Part shown: positions 18,566 through 28,279 of the stretch, piece by piece
Position numbering within the stretch: position 1 is the first letter of the stretch
How the letters are laid out: each line of letters opens with the position of its first letter
Assembly (NCBI GenBank): GCA_019058445.1
Contig: JAHPZA010000006.1
Location: 248,001 to 312,000, forward strand
DNA from: Promethearchaeota archaeon
Lineage (GTDB): Archaea; Asgardarchaeota; Lokiarchaeia; Sigyniarchaeales; SOKP01
Reading direction: 5' to 3'
DNA length: 64,000 nt
Notes under the pieces: generated by a model
What the model saw: the letters and a program-made list of their open reading frames with translations, nothing else
What the model was told of the DNA's origin: nothing
Database searches by the model: none
Program-made: the position numbers and the translations under genes

Positions 18566-19933
18566 ATGTCAACTTCAAATGGCAATAAAAAAAATTATAC
18601 AAAAATATTTACATTCTATTATCTTGTTGAAGGTTTTTCTCAAGGTATACCTTTTCTCGTTTTTCCCCCTTATTTGGCGCAGCTCCTTGGAAATCAATTT
18701 GATGTTGCTCAATGGCTAATAATTGCGGCTATTGCTTCTTTACCATGGGCAATTAAAATGATAATAGGCGTTGCGAATGATAAATGGGGTTCTAAGAAAT
18801 ATGGCAATCGCTTTCCCTGGATTATGGGCTTTGGTATTTTTGGTGCATTTTGGTGGTTTATATTAGCTATATATTTACCAACTGGGCCCTCTATTTATAT
18901 GTTTTTGGCAGTATATTATTTCATGATCGCAACAGGGACGGCGTTTTCCGACACGGCTCTAGATGGACTCATATTAGATGTCATTCCAAAAGAGACTTTG
19001 GGCAGAATTCAGGGATACACATGGATGTGCCTTCTATTAGGGATGGGAGCAGGCGGAATGCTCTTAGGATTGATCTTTTTAGCATTAAACATAGTCCCAT
19101 TATTATTTGTTCTTACAGGAGCTTTAATGATCTTTGCATGTTTTTTAACGAAACGAGTACAAGAGCCTCCTCTTGAAGAAGTTACAGAAAGGTATATAGG
19201 TCGTGAGCTTAAGTCAATATTCACTAAAAAGAAGAATTGGAAAGTCATGGGATTCACTTTTACCTGTTCAATGGCCGGAGCAGTTGTATTTACATTCTTT
19301 CTCTATGTTATTTTGATTGCATTAAAAATAATCGATGTAAAGTCTACTATACTATCAATAACATCCGGTAATGCAGTAGAATTTTTAGGGTGGACATCCG
19401 TTTTTTACTTCTTTAATGGTTTAGGAACATTTTTTGGGTCCTTCTTTGCGGGGAAAAATGCGGATAAACATCGAAAAAAATCGTGTGTGACATCATACTT
19501 AATATATATACCATTCTGTCTTCTAAGCATTGTACCGTTCTTACTTACGGGTGAATTTCTAATCGCCTTAATCTATGGATTGTTTGGTGTTGCCTTCTTT
19601 GGAGCAATTCAAGGAGCATTATTGATATCTACTGGCACAGTTAGAGCAGACATTGTAAAGAAAGATTATCCGAAATTGAAAAGTACATACTATGCCATAC
19701 TAATTGCCCTATGGAACCTAGGTCAAACAGTTGGGTCATTAGTAGGAGCATTACTCTTTTCGTATTTAGCGATAAATTTTCCAGGTTTTAGTTTCTATAT
19801 CTTGTATTTTATATTGTCTGTATATGGGGCAGGAGCATTGATTATTAGTTTTTTATTATTTAGAACTATCGATCCAAAGGACTATGAATTAGAACATATT
19901 ATAGGAGAAGAAAAAGAAGTCTACTTCGCGTAA
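18566..19933 (+). CDS. MFS transporter, AmpG/BT1-like
   Basis: A 455-residue protein with about 12 helices, distinct from the GPH copies. An early YLVEGFSQGIPFLVFP segment, then LPWAIKMIIGVANDKWG and NRFPWIMGFG between helices 2 and 3, and a DGLILDVIPKETLGRIQG loop resemble the AmpG/acetyl-CoA transporter branch of the MFS. AmpG imports anhydro-muropeptides in bacteria; that substrate is not expected in an archaeon, so function is open. Transcribed away from the tRNA gene, and followed by a strong T tract. Confidence 0.75.
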   Translation: MSTSNGNKKNYTKIFTFYYLVEGFSQGIPFLVFPPYLAQLLGNQFDVAQWLIIAAIASLPWAIKMIIGVANDKWGSKKYGNRFPWIMGFGIFGAFWWFILAIYLPTGPSIYMFLAVYYFMIATGTAFSDTALDGLILDVIPKETLGRIQGYTWMCLLLGMGAGGMLLGLIFLALNIVPLLFVLTGALMIFACFLTKRVQEPPLEEVTERYIGRELKSIFTKKKNWKVMGFTFTCSMAGAVVFTFFLYVILIALKIIDVKSTILSITSGNAVEFLGWTSVFYFFNGLGTFFGSFFAGKNADKHRKKSCVTSYLIYIPFCLLSIVPFLLTGEFLIALIYGLFGVAFFGAIQGALLISTGTVRADIVKKDYPKLKSTYYAILIALWNLGQTVGSLVGALLFSYLAINFPGFSFYILYFILSVYGAGALIISFLLFRTIDPKDYELEHIIGEEKEVYFA

Positions 19934-19941
19934 TAATTGTT

Positions 19942-19966
19942 AATTTTTTTTTTATTTTTTTTAGAA
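19942..19966 (+). terminator. T-tract terminator
   Basis: Ten T residues, then TA and eight more T residues, begin about nine bases after the stop of the MFS gene. It also lies beyond the end of the convergent phosphate operon, where it would read as an A tract. Confidence 0.45.
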
Positions 19967-20000
19967 AAGGATTAGTACTAAAATACTATCAAAATGCTAT

Positions 20001-20258
20001 TTATTCTATGAAAAAATATTCCTTTCCCTTAGAAATAACAGATTTAATTGTATTATTATGAACTAGTTCCTTTATAAGACTATATAGAAAGAATTTTCCA
20101 CCGAGTTTTAAACTAAATTTTTTCTCATTTTTTAAAAGAAATTCAATTTCATTATAATCTAAACCGTTTCCTTGATTTTCCTTGAGAATTTGGAGGATTA
20201 TTTCTTTAATCTGTTCTGTGTTATCATAATTCTTAATCTTTTTTAATGAAATTGGCAG
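20001..20258 (-). CDS. Small winged-helix-like protein, last gene of the pst operon
   Basis: An open frame of 85 residues beginning PISLKKIKNY after the start codon and ending KGKEYFFIE. The helical pattern with a GLDYNEIEFLLKN segment and a terminal ISKGKEYFFIE hairpin resembles a winged helix-turn-helix. No ATG, GTG or TTG precedes it in frame after the upstream stop at 20262-20264. GGTGG (20265-20269) lies six bases before a CTG codon at 20258, which I take as the start. It begins 38 bases after phoU on the same strand, so it may be a regulator made with the phosphate system. The family is not recognised with certainty. Confidence 0.6.
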   Translation of the reverse strand: MPISLKKIKNYDNTEQIKEIILQILKENQGNGLDYNEIEFLLKNEKKFSLKLGGKFFLYSLIKELVHNNTIKSVISKGKEYFFIE

Positions 20259-20296
20259 TTTTTACCACCTAGAGATTAATCATTCGTTTAATATAA

Positions 20297-20950
20297 TTAA
20301 GAAATCTCAATATGTCCCCCTGTTACCATATAATGAACTTTTTCACCGATTTTACAGGCATGATCACCACATCTTTCTAAATACCGAGCAATCATAATTA
20401 TATGAGCACAAATCGTTATGTTAGCGGGATCTTCCATCATATAGGAAACGGATTCTCTAAATATGCTCCATCGCATTTGATCAATTTCATTATCTCTTTC
20501 TTCAAAGTCCTTTAATTTCGTAATTTCGGATGTATCAAAGGCCTCTATTGAATCTTCTATCAATGATTTAACATGTTCCCACATATGTGTAATGCTTAAC
20601 ATTTCTGAAAGTGGGGTCTTATCTGTTAATAATTTAACAATGGCAGCAATATCTTTACCATAGCGCCCTAACCGGTATAAGTATGTAATCATTTTTAAGA
20701 TTGTAGCAAGCCTTCGTAAGTCTATGGCCATAGGTTGGTATAATGCTATTAATTTTAAAGCTCGCTCCTCAATATGAGCATCAAATTCTCTAAGTTTGTG
20801 TTTATTATGATTCACTTCATTTGCAAGTTCTAAATCTCGTGTATTAAGTGATATAATTGAATCCTCTAACATTTTTAATGATAATTTGCCCATGTCCAAA
20901 ACATCTTGTTTTAGATTAATAATTTCCCTATGCAGCTCACTTTTAGACAT
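20297..20950 (-). CDS. phoU: PhoU-type phosphate uptake regulator
   Basis: A 217-residue all-helical protein made of two three-helix bundles. The metal-binding pattern appears as YRLGRYGKDIA in the first half and YLERCGDHACKIGE in the second. PhoU proteins restrain Pst transport and relay phosphate status. The ATG directly follows the pstB stop, so translation is coupled. A second PhoU-domain protein with a DNA-binding-like N-terminus is encoded divergently from pstS. Confidence 0.9.
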   Translation of the reverse strand: MSKSELHREIINLKQDVLDMGKLSLKMLEDSIISLNTRDLELANEVNHNKHKLREFDAHIEERALKLIALYQPMAIDLRRLATILKMITYLYRLGRYGKDIAAIVKLLTDKTPLSEMLSITHMWEHVKSLIEDSIEAFDTSEITKLKDFEERDNEIDQMRWSIFRESVSYMMEDPANITICAHIIMIARYLERCGDHACKIGEKVHYMVTGGHIEIS

Positions 20951-20951
20951 A

Positions 20952-21788
20952 TTAACCGAACCTACCTGTAATATAATTTTCTGTTAATCTTTCTTGAGGA
21001 TTTTCAAAGATTTGCTCAGTTTCTCCAAATTCAATTAATTCACCTAAATACATGAATGCGGTATAATCACTAATTCTTGCTGCTTGTTGCATATTATGAG
21101 TAACTATAATTACTGTGTATTTTTCCTTTAAGTCATTTATTAACTCTTCAATTTTTGCTGTAGCAATAGGATCAAGAGAGGATGTAGGTTCATCCATCAG
21201 AATTACTTCAGGTTCAATTGCTAAAGTCCTAGCAATACACAATCGTTGTTGTTGCCCTCCTGATAAACCTAAAGCGGAATCTTTTAATCTATCCTTAACT
21301 TCATCCCAGAGCACAGCCATTTCTAAGCTGTTTTTTAAAATAGTCTCTAATTTTTTTTTATCTCGCATTCGATGTATTTTAGGGCCATAAAGGATATTAT
21401 CATATATTGACATTGGAAAGGGATTAGGTTTTTGAAAAATCATACCTATATATTTTCTAATTTTCATCGCACTGATTCTATTACCATAAATATTTCTCCC
21501 CCTAAATTCAACAGTACCTTCGGTTTTGCAGCCTTCTATCACATCATTCATCCGATTAAAAGATCTGATAAGAGTAGACTTGCCACAACCAGAGGGTCCA
21601 ATAATAGCTGTAACTTTATTTTTTTTAACAATCATGTTGATATCTTTTAAGGCATGATTATCATCATACCAAAGATTCAAATTTTTGCATTCAATTATTA
21701 TATCATTTCCAGCTTTAATTTTCTCTATATCCGCATTTTGACTTTCACTAATTTCTTTAACTAACTTCGTTTTAACTTTTAAATTCAT
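20952..21788 (-). CDS. pstB: Phosphate ABC transporter ATP-binding protein
   Basis: ATPase that drives phosphate import. Walker [10 protein letters not shown], the Q loop, signature LSGGQQQRL, Walker [13 protein letters not shown] and the switch histidine VTHNM are all present. The ATG at 21788 is preferred over a TTG at 21800 because GGTGA lies five bases upstream, inside the end of the permease gene. Counted from there it has 278 residues, the extra length being a charged N-terminal extension of roughly 25 residues compared with the usual protein. Confidence 0.95.
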   Translation of the reverse strand: MNLKVKTKLVKEISESQNADIEKIKAGNDIIIECKNLNLWYDDNHALKDINMIVKKNKVTAIIGPSGCGKSTLIRSFNRMNDVIEGCKTEGTVEFRGRNIYGNRISAMKIRKYIGMIFQKPNPFPMSIYDNILYGPKIHRMRDKKKLETILKNSLEMAVLWDEVKDRLKDSALGLSGGQQQRLCIARTLAIEPEVILMDEPTSSLDPIATAKIEELINDLKEKYTVIIVTHNMQQAARISDYTAFMYLGELIEFGETEQIFENPQERLTENYITGRFG

Positions 21789-21793
21789 ACAAT

Positions 21794-23914
21794 TCACCAA
21801 TTCTTTTTTTTCTGATAACTATTTCTAACGTATATAGCAAATGAATACATAATCATTACTAATACTAATAACACAAGAGCAGTACCTGCTGCTTGAGTAT
21901 CTGAATCTGGGATAGAAGTTGCTAATACAAATAAATGGTAAGTGAGTGCCATAACAGGTTGAATTACATATCGTGGTAAACTTTTTTGTTTAAATACTGC
22001 CGCAGTAAATAGTATGGGTGCTGTTTCTCCCGATGCTCTACCCATTCCAAGAATCATTCCAGTTGTTATACCGGGCATGGCGGCTGGTAAAACTACTTTA
22101 CTAATACTTTGCCATTTTGTCGATCCTAATGCGAGACTTCCTTCTCTAAATGATTGAGGTATACTTTTTACGGATTCTTCTGTTGTCCTAATAATTGTGG
22201 GAAGAATCATTAAAGCTAATGTTAATTGTCCAGCAATCATAGAGATCCCAAAATCTAAATATAATACAAAAAATGCTAACCCAAATAAACCAAATACTAT
22301 CGATGGAGTTCCATTTAAATTGTCAATTCCAGTACGAATAATCTTCGTTATAGGCCCCTCTTTGGCATATTCAGATAAATAAATTCCAGCCGCTACTCCT
22401 ATCGGAACAGCATAGATAATCGCACCTACTGTAAGCCAAAGTGTGCCAACAATCATAGGAAAGATTCCTCCTGCTCTACCAGAATCCTCCGAATCTTCAG
22501 TTAAGAATTCCCATGTGATTGCAGGAAGCCCATTTGAAACAATATAATAGATTATAATACTTAATGATAATACTGAAATAAATGCAGCAATTGAAATAAT
22601 GCTAAATACAACCCTCTGCTGATTAATAGGATTTAAAATTTTAAGAATAAAAATAAATCCCGCTAATGCGAGGCACATCAATATCGCAGTTTCCCAATCA
22701 AACCAGGTTGAAAAAACCCAAGCAAGTAATGTAAATAACATATAAAAATAAATTAGAAATTTGTATTCCTCCAATTTAAAGGGTGAAATAATCCTTAAGA
22801 CAAGAATTATTCCTATAAGGATTAATGAAATTATTACGGCGTTAATTATATCAAAAATATTTGTCAATAGCCATCCAAATAAAATAGATAATATAAGATA
22901 GGTGATAGTTTTTTTATTCTCCTTAATGATTTCAGGAATAAGAATTTGATTTCTTGATTTTGATTTAAGTTCCCCCCTTAATTTTTTATTAAATCGAGAA
23001 ATAATAAAATTGGCAGTTAGATTGATAATAAAGGTTATAAGAAATAAGACTATAGCCAATGCAAATAATGCTCGATAATGAAGGCTATTTGCCGGGACTT
23101 CTCCCATCTCAATACCAATAGTTCCTGTTATCGTCCTTAAAGGGGAAAAAATATCAGTAATGGGATCTGGGAAAACATTATTATTTCCTGTAACCATTAA
23201 AACAGCCATAGTTTCTCCTATTGCTCTGCCTAAACCTAAGATTACTGCAGCAGTGATTCCAGAAATAGCCCCTGGTAATATTACTTTACTAATTGTCTGC
23301 CATCTAGTTGCTCCCATAGCAAGAGATGCTTCACGATAGTGCATAGGGACCGAACTTATTGCATCCTCTGCAACAGTTACTATTGTTGGTAAGGCCATTA
23401 TAGCCAAAATTATAGAGCCAGAAAGCCAAGTCGCGCCTGAAGGAGCACCCAGTACCTCCTTTATGTATTTATTTAAGATTATAAGTCCAAAAAATCCAAA
23501 TACAACTGATGGCACCCCTGATAGCAATTCTACTGAGGCTTTTAAAAATTTACTAATTTTAGGAGGCGCGATTTCGGCAATAAATATCGCAGTCAAAATC
23601 CCTAAAGGTACCGCAATTACCATCGCCCCAAAGGCGACTAATAACGTGCCTGCTATTATATTATAAGCGCCAAATTGAGGTTCCTCCTCATCTGTGGGAA
23701 GCCAATGATCATCAAATAAAAATTCTTCAAGAGGAACTTTCCTAAAAAAATTTCCTGCATTCTGAAATAATAAGAAGATAATAAAAAAGACCACAATAGT
23801 AGCGAGGGAAGCACACATTAGTAAAATAAGATGAACCAATTTATCTGTATCAAAAGCACCTTCTATTTCAAATTCAGTAGTATCTTGCTCATAAATTTCG
23901 GTTGTTGAAGCCAT
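21794..23914 (-). CDS. pstCA: Fused PstC-PstA phosphate permease
   Basis: One 706-residue protein carries both permease halves. Residues up to about 315 are PstC-like, with the EAA-type loop [19 protein letters not shown]. Residues from about 440 to 706 are PstA-like, with [19 protein letters not shown]. Between them lie about four or five additional membrane helices (roughly residues 335-425) that normal PstC or PstA proteins lack. No frameshift is needed; the frame is continuous. It overlaps the Shine-Dalgarno of pstB. A single-chain permease would fix the 1:1 subunit ratio. Confidence 0.9.
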   Translation of the reverse strand: MASTTEIYEQDTTEFEIEGAFDTDKLVHLILLMCASLATIVVFFIIFLLFQNAGNFFRKVPLEEFLFDDHWLPTDEEEPQFGAYNIIAGTLLVAFGAMVIAVPLGILTAIFIAEIAPPKISKFLKASVELLSGVPSVVFGFFGLIILNKYIKEVLGAPSGATWLSGSIILAIMALPTIVTVAEDAISSVPMHYREASLAMGATRWQTISKVILPGAISGITAAVILGLGRAIGETMAVLMVTGNNNVFPDPITDIFSPLRTITGTIGIEMGEVPANSLHYRALFALAIVLFLITFIINLTANFIISRFNKKLRGELKSKSRNQILIPEIIKENKKTITYLILSILFGWLLTNIFDIINAVIISLILIGIILVLRIISPFKLEEYKFLIYFYMLFTLLAWVFSTWFDWETAILMCLALAGFIFILKILNPINQQRVVFSIISIAAFISVLSLSIIIYYIVSNGLPAITWEFLTEDSEDSGRAGGIFPMIVGTLWLTVGAIIYAVPIGVAAGIYLSEYAKEGPITKIIRTGIDNLNGTPSIVFGLFGLAFFVLYLDFGISMIAGQLTLALMILPTIIRTTEESVKSIPQSFREGSLALGSTKWQSISKVVLPAAMPGITTGMILGMGRASGETAPILFTAAVFKQKSLPRYVIQPVMALTYHLFVLATSIPDSDTQAAGTALVLLVLVMIMYSFAIYVRNSYQKKKNW

Positions 23915-24199
23915 TTAATCCAAACCTTAATTATTAATCAGAAAATAATTTTTTATCATGAAAAATTTAATAAGCGATTTGATAAATCGATTTTTCATTT
24001 ATATTTGAGAAAAAATTATAATTGCATATATTTTATTTCTACATAGAGTATGTAAAAATATATAATCTCTATAATCTATATAGTTTCATGTCTTAATATG
24101 GATTATAAATCTAATTATTATTATAAATCCAAAATAGAAAAAAACAAAAAAATAAAAAAAAAATTTAATTAAAATTCATTATTTATTGCTAAAATACAC
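23915..24199. promoter_or_regulatory. pstS-pstCA intergenic region
   Basis: This 285-base gap within the phosphate locus looks like terminator plus new promoter. On the pstS side it is extremely T-rich on the minus strand. Nearer pstCA are a CTATATAG palindrome (24076-24083) and an inverted repeat CGATTT (23975-23980) / AAATCG (23984-23989). Separate transcription of pstS and pstCA-pstB-phoU is therefore likely, which would let the binding protein be made in excess. Confidence 0.5.
24131..24166 (-). terminator. T-rich terminator after pstS
   Basis: On the plus strand this is an almost pure A run broken by a few other bases; read on the minus strand it is a T tract starting about 34 bases after the pstS stop, typical of archaeal termination. 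Confidence 0.5.
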
Positions 24200-25108
24200 T
24201 TATAATGTAACAAAACCTTCATCTTCAACTATAGCTTGGCCATCGGATCGAATCCAGTCAATAAATTCTTTATAATCGTCATTAAGAGGAGCTTTATAAA
24301 TCATATATAACTTTCGTGAAATTAAATAATCTCCACTTTTAACGTTCGCAACTGTAGCTTGATAAAAGTTATCTACATTCCAGAGATCAATAGTATCAAC
24401 TGCGGAATCTACGTATCCTAATCCAACATACCCGATTGCATCCTCATCTCCCGCAACAGCAAGATGGACAGCTCCATTTGAAGGTAGTTCATCCTTTGAT
24501 ATTCCTTGATAAGCAGCATCATCCTCTAATCCTGTAATTTCCTCAAAACTTGCTCGAGTTCCAGAATTACTGTCTCTTCCAACAAGGTGAATTGGATCAT
24601 CTGGACCCCCAGTACATCCCGGGACATCATCCCAAGTATCATAAGTTCCATTCCAGACCTTTAAAACATCTTCTAATGTCCATTGGGGAATTAATTTTGG
24701 ATCCCCTTCAAAATGTTCATTTCCCGCACTCATTATAAGCGCAATACCATCATTGGCTATAGCTATTTGTCTTATGCTAGGTTCAAGAGCTTTTTCTGAA
24801 TCTTTAAGAGGTCTGGAAGCAATTCCAAGATGGCTTATATCATTAATTACATTAGATATTCCTACACTAGATCCCCCCGCCGACACCGCAAAATTATATT
24901 CCGTATTGTCGTCTTCGAATTCTGCTGCACATCTTACTACAATTGGAAAACACGTTGTAGAACCACTGATGAAGATGTTAATATCTTTCTTTTCATCCTC
25001 TTCTTCAAGGATTTCTTCACCGTAAAAAACACCAACTGCAGTCCATGTAATGAAAGCAGCTGCGAGAATCCCGATAATCGCTATAGTTATTATAGCTTTT
25101 TTTTCCAT
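24200..25108 (-). CDS. pstS: Phosphate-binding protein, membrane-anchored
   Basis: Captures phosphate outside the cell for the Pst permease. After an N-terminal hydrophobic segment (residues about 5-28, no lipobox cysteine, so probably a membrane anchor) the protein shows the phosphate-loop pattern SGSTTCFPI. SAGGSSVGI and GRDSNSGTRASFEEITG follow, all typical of PstS. 302 residues. Transcribed divergently from the AbrB-PhoU gene, with long palindrome-rich DNA between. Confidence 0.92.
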   Translation of the reverse strand: MEKKAIITIAIIGILAAAFITWTAVGVFYGEEILEEEDEKKDINIFISGSTTCFPIVVRCAAEFEDDNTEYNFAVSAGGSSVGISNVINDISHLGIASRPLKDSEKALEPSIRQIAIANDGIALIMSAGNEHFEGDPKLIPQWTLEDVLKVWNGTYDTWDDVPGCTGGPDDPIHLVGRDSNSGTRASFEEITGLEDDAAYQGISKDELPSNGAVHLAVAGDEDAIGYVGLGYVDSAVDTIDLWNVDNFYQATVANVKSGDYLISRKLYMIYKAPLNDDYKEFIDWIRSDGQAIVEDEGFVTL

Positions 25109-25806
25109 TTCTTTTTTAACACCAAATTTAGGTTGTTTGATGTAGTAATCTTCAGATTAAAAGAAATTTCGATATAGTTTATATCGAGTTATTGAGAGAG
25201 TATAGGGATATATACTCTATATAGTCGGTAACTCGTGCCCTATTACAATTTGGAGCGGTCTATTAGCAGATTAATAAAAACAAGGAAGATTGATATTCAA
25301 TCTATATAAATCTTTCGAATTAAAATTTAAGATAAATCAGAACTAAGTGGATATTCATATGGAAAGATCTATAACATTCTATCATATATTATATATGCTA
25401 TAAGGAAAAATAAACAATTTCTTTTTAATATATATTCTACATATAGAAAACTCTTTAGCTTTGAACATTATCTCATTCATAAATTGAATTGAGAATTTGT
25501 AAAAAAGTTTGTTTTAAGGCCCTGGATGAGTAGAGAATATCAAAATAATCTTTCATATGGTTTTTATATGTTTTATATATAGTGATTTATAAAATTGAGT
25601 ATATTTTTGATTATAATTTTAGGTAAAAAATTTATAATAAGGTTTTAATAGCCAAGATAGTTATTTTTATTGACTATATATTCCTATATAGATCTAATAA
25701 AATATATAGCTAAAATATATAATATATAATCATCCCATCTAATTAAAGAACTATATAATAGAATCAGTTATTCTACAAAAAAGCTAATTTTTTGAGGAGA
25801 TTTAAA
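25109..25806. promoter_or_regulatory. Divergent regulatory region between pstS and the AbrB-PhoU gene
   Basis: Nearly 700 bases without an open frame I would defend, very AT-rich and full of TATA-like and palindromic elements. These include GATATA/TATATC (25171-25185), AGAGTATA/TATACTCT (25197-25218) and CTATATAG at 25217-25224 and 25684-25691. It must contain two divergent promoters. The length and symmetry suggest several regulator-binding sites; a small untranslated RNA cannot be excluded. Confidence 0.55.
25171..25218. promoter_or_regulatory. Paired inverted repeats upstream of pstS
   Basis: GATATA (25171-25176) faces TATATC (25180-25185) with three bases between. Twelve bases further on, AGAGTATA (25197-25204) faces TATACTCT (25211-25218) with six between. 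Both are perfect. They lie 63 to 110 bases before the pstS ATG, in the promoter-proximal zone, and may be operators for the phosphate response. Confidence 0.4.
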
Positions 25807-26847
25807 GTGTTTCATATCGAAACAAGAAAAGTACAAAAAACGGGAGGTTCATCTTATATTGTGAGTCTTCCGATAGATTGGATTAAATCACATAATATTC
25901 ATGAAGTTTTTGAGAAAAATGGGTATACATTAGGAATAATTTCCCAACCAGATGGAAATTTATTAGTTACTCCAAATCCAAATTCAGAAGAAATTCTAAA
26001 AGCAAAGGAAATAATCGTTGATGAAATCGAAGATTACAACTTTTTGTTCCGTATTTTAATTGGAGCATATATCATGGGATATTCAAGGATAATCATAAAA
26101 TCCAGTAAAAAATTCGAACCGTTTGTACGGGATTGTGTGAATAATTTTACTCAAGTAGCGATTGGTCCTGAGATTATAGAAGAATCGAGTCAAATCATAG
26201 TTATTAAAGATTTGCTTAATCCGAAAGAGATGCCTTTTGAAAAGACAATAAGAAGAATGTATATACTTGCGGAATCAATGCACGAAGACGCTATTGAAGC
26301 GTTAAAGTCAAGAAATAAGGAATTAGCAGAAGAAATTATAAAAAGAGATGACGAAATCGACAGATTGCATTGGTTAATTGGTCGACAGTCTCATATCGTA
26401 TTAAAAGACATTATTTTATGTCAGAAAATGGGTGTAACTTTACAAGATGCTAATCAATTTCAATTTTTCAGCAAATACTTAGAACGTATTGGAGACCATG
26501 CGGTAAAAATTGCTAGGAATGTATCGGAAATAATTGAAGACGATATTAATGAGACTCTTATTACTGAAATTTTAAATGCTAGTGAATTATCCTTAAATTT
26601 ACTTAATAAGAGTTTAGATGCTTGGTTGCAAAAAGATTTACAATTAGCAAATGATAATATTGATTTAGTAAAAGATTTAGTAAAAATGTGTGAGACTATT
26701 CCGTCAAAAACTGAAAATCATAACATGGATTCTTCCATAGCAATTAGCTATATTGTTGAAAGTATTAGAAGAACAGGCGAATATGCTGCTGATATCTCAG
26801 AAATTATCATTAATAGTTTAATAGAGAAATTAGAAAAGTTTTCATAA
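25807..26847 (+). CDS. AbrB-like domain fused to PhoU, phosphate regulator
   Basis: A 346-residue protein. The N-terminal 50 residues (RKVQKTGGSSYIVSLPIDW) look like a SpoVT/AbrB DNA-binding swapped hairpin; from about residue 140 onward there are two PhoU bundles, with YLERIGDHAVKIARN and RRTGEYAADISE. The combination is common in archaea and suggests a phosphate-responsive transcription regulator. GTG at 25807 is chosen because GAGGAG lies seven bases before it; an in-frame TTG at 25792 would put the Shine-Dalgarno inside the gene. It faces pstS across the palindrome-rich region. Confidence 0.88.
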   Translation: MFHIETRKVQKTGGSSYIVSLPIDWIKSHNIHEVFEKNGYTLGIISQPDGNLLVTPNPNSEEILKAKEIIVDEIEDYNFLFRILIGAYIMGYSRIIIKSSKKFEPFVRDCVNNFTQVAIGPEIIEESSQIIVIKDLLNPKEMPFEKTIRRMYILAESMHEDAIEALKSRNKELAEEIIKRDDEIDRLHWLIGRQSHIVLKDIILCQKMGVTLQDANQFQFFSKYLERIGDHAVKIARNVSEIIEDDINETLITEILNASELSLNLLNKSLDAWLQKDLQLANDNIDLVKDLVKMCETIPSKTENHNMDSSIAISYIVESIRRTGEYAADISEIIINSLIEKLEKFS

Positions 26848-27119
26848 CTCTCTCTAAAGAAATTGGATATTTCAATACAGAATACTTAATCTTATTTAAA
26901 TTAAGTAAAAATATTGAATTTTTTAACGAAAATTAATAATATCAAAGCTTTATTAATGAATGTGGTTGTTTGATTCATTTTTCTTTTTAAAATGGAAAAT
27001 ATATAAAATATATATACTATATAAGAAACTCCTTAAAGATGAGTCAATCTAATTTTAAATAACAGCTATATGAAAAATCAATTTAATTTCACATTTGTTA
27101 AGCATACGATTTTGATAAT

Positions 27120-28175
27120 ATGAATATATATAAAAATAAAAATAGTGGAAAATTACTTCTTACAATAGTTATTTTAACCTTGGTAATCTTTACAATTAGC
27201 CAAACCAATACTAATCCTGAGAACTATATTCAAGAAGAATGTTATAAACAAACTAACGATTTAAAAAACCCTAAGCCATCTGATTCTTGGGATGAAGGAG
27301 AGGTAAATTTTATCCATATAAAAAATGATAATTGGTCAGCAATAGATTTCGATTGGATTCAAAATAAGACGGGAACATGGGATGATCCACATATCATTGA
27401 GAATATTACAATTAATGCTGGAAAATACGGAATAGGTATTTTGATTGAAGACTCTAGTGAATATTTTATACTTAATAATTGTACAATTTATAACTCTAGT
27501 AGGGGGCAATTTAACACCGCGGGGATTTATTTAAAAAATACTAGTAATGGAACAATAATTGATAACAATTTATCCTATAATAATGGCTCGGGGTTAATAA
27601 TGGATAATTCTATTAATATTACGATATCAGATAATTACATAACAAATAACGATGAAGATGGAATATATATCATCGGTCAAAGCAAAAATAATACTTTTCA
27701 TGACAATGATATTATGAACAACACAATTAAGGGATTAGATTTCAATGAAACGACAAGGTGGAATCTTATCTATAAAAACAATTTTACGAATAATGGAATA
27801 AACGCTATGGATAATGGTACTAGCAATCATTGGGATAATGGACAGATTGGAAATTACTGGGATGACTATCCTAAATGCGATGCAAACAGGGATAATATTG
27901 GAGAATGGCCTTATGATATCCCAGGTGAGGCAGACGCTCAAGATGAGTATCCAATTTGTTATAAAACCTGTGTATCTGCACCAAGAGAAGCGAAAGATGA
28001 AATAAAAGATGAGGATGAAGAAATAATTGCTGCCGCTAACGAATTCGTAGAATCTTTATTAGATAATATTGGGCTATATGCGACTTGGTCAATTTTTATA
28101 GAAATAATCACTGGGGTGGTAATAATCGTAAACAAGAAAAGAAAAAGTAAAATATCAGAAGAGAAATTTTGGTAA
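27120..28175 (+). CDS. Membrane-anchored parallel beta-helix (NosD-like) surface protein
   Basis: 351 residues: a signal or anchor helix at about 11-27, then asparagine-rich repeats of the right-handed beta-helix type (such as GIYLKNTSNGTIIDNNLSYN and GIYIIGQSKNNTFHDN). A NHWDNGQIGNYWDDYP segment follows, then an acidic linker and a C-terminal membrane helix followed by KKRKSK. It is therefore an extracellular domain held at both ends or by the C-terminus. Such proteins in archaea are usually surface glycan- or metal-related; no function is assigned. Next to the phosphate locus, perhaps by chance. Confidence 0.75.
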   Translation: MNIYKNKNSGKLLLTIVILTLVIFTISQTNTNPENYIQEECYKQTNDLKNPKPSDSWDEGEVNFIHIKNDNWSAIDFDWIQNKTGTWDDPHIIENITINAGKYGIGILIEDSSEYFILNNCTIYNSSRGQFNTAGIYLKNTSNGTIIDNNLSYNNGSGLIMDNSINITISDNYITNNDEDGIYIIGQSKNNTFHDNDIMNNTIKGLDFNETTRWNLIYKNNFTNNGINAMDNGTSNHWDNGQIGNYWDDYPKCDANRDNIGEWPYDIPGEADAQDEYPICYKTCVSAPREAKDEIKDEDEEIIAAANEFVESLLDNIGLYATWSIFIEIITGVVIIVNKKRKSKISEEKFW

Positions 28176-28279
28176 AATATAATTATTCTTTTTTATTCTA
28201 AGTTTTTTTATTTTTTAAGATTTTAATTTTGATATTAGCCGTTTATGTTGACACTATTTCAAATTTAATGACAATTGAA

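Noticed and set aside
25109..25791. CRISPR leader or repeat array in the AT-rich pst region
   Set aside because: The repeats are short palindromes at irregular distances without spacer-repeat periodicity, and no cas gene is near.
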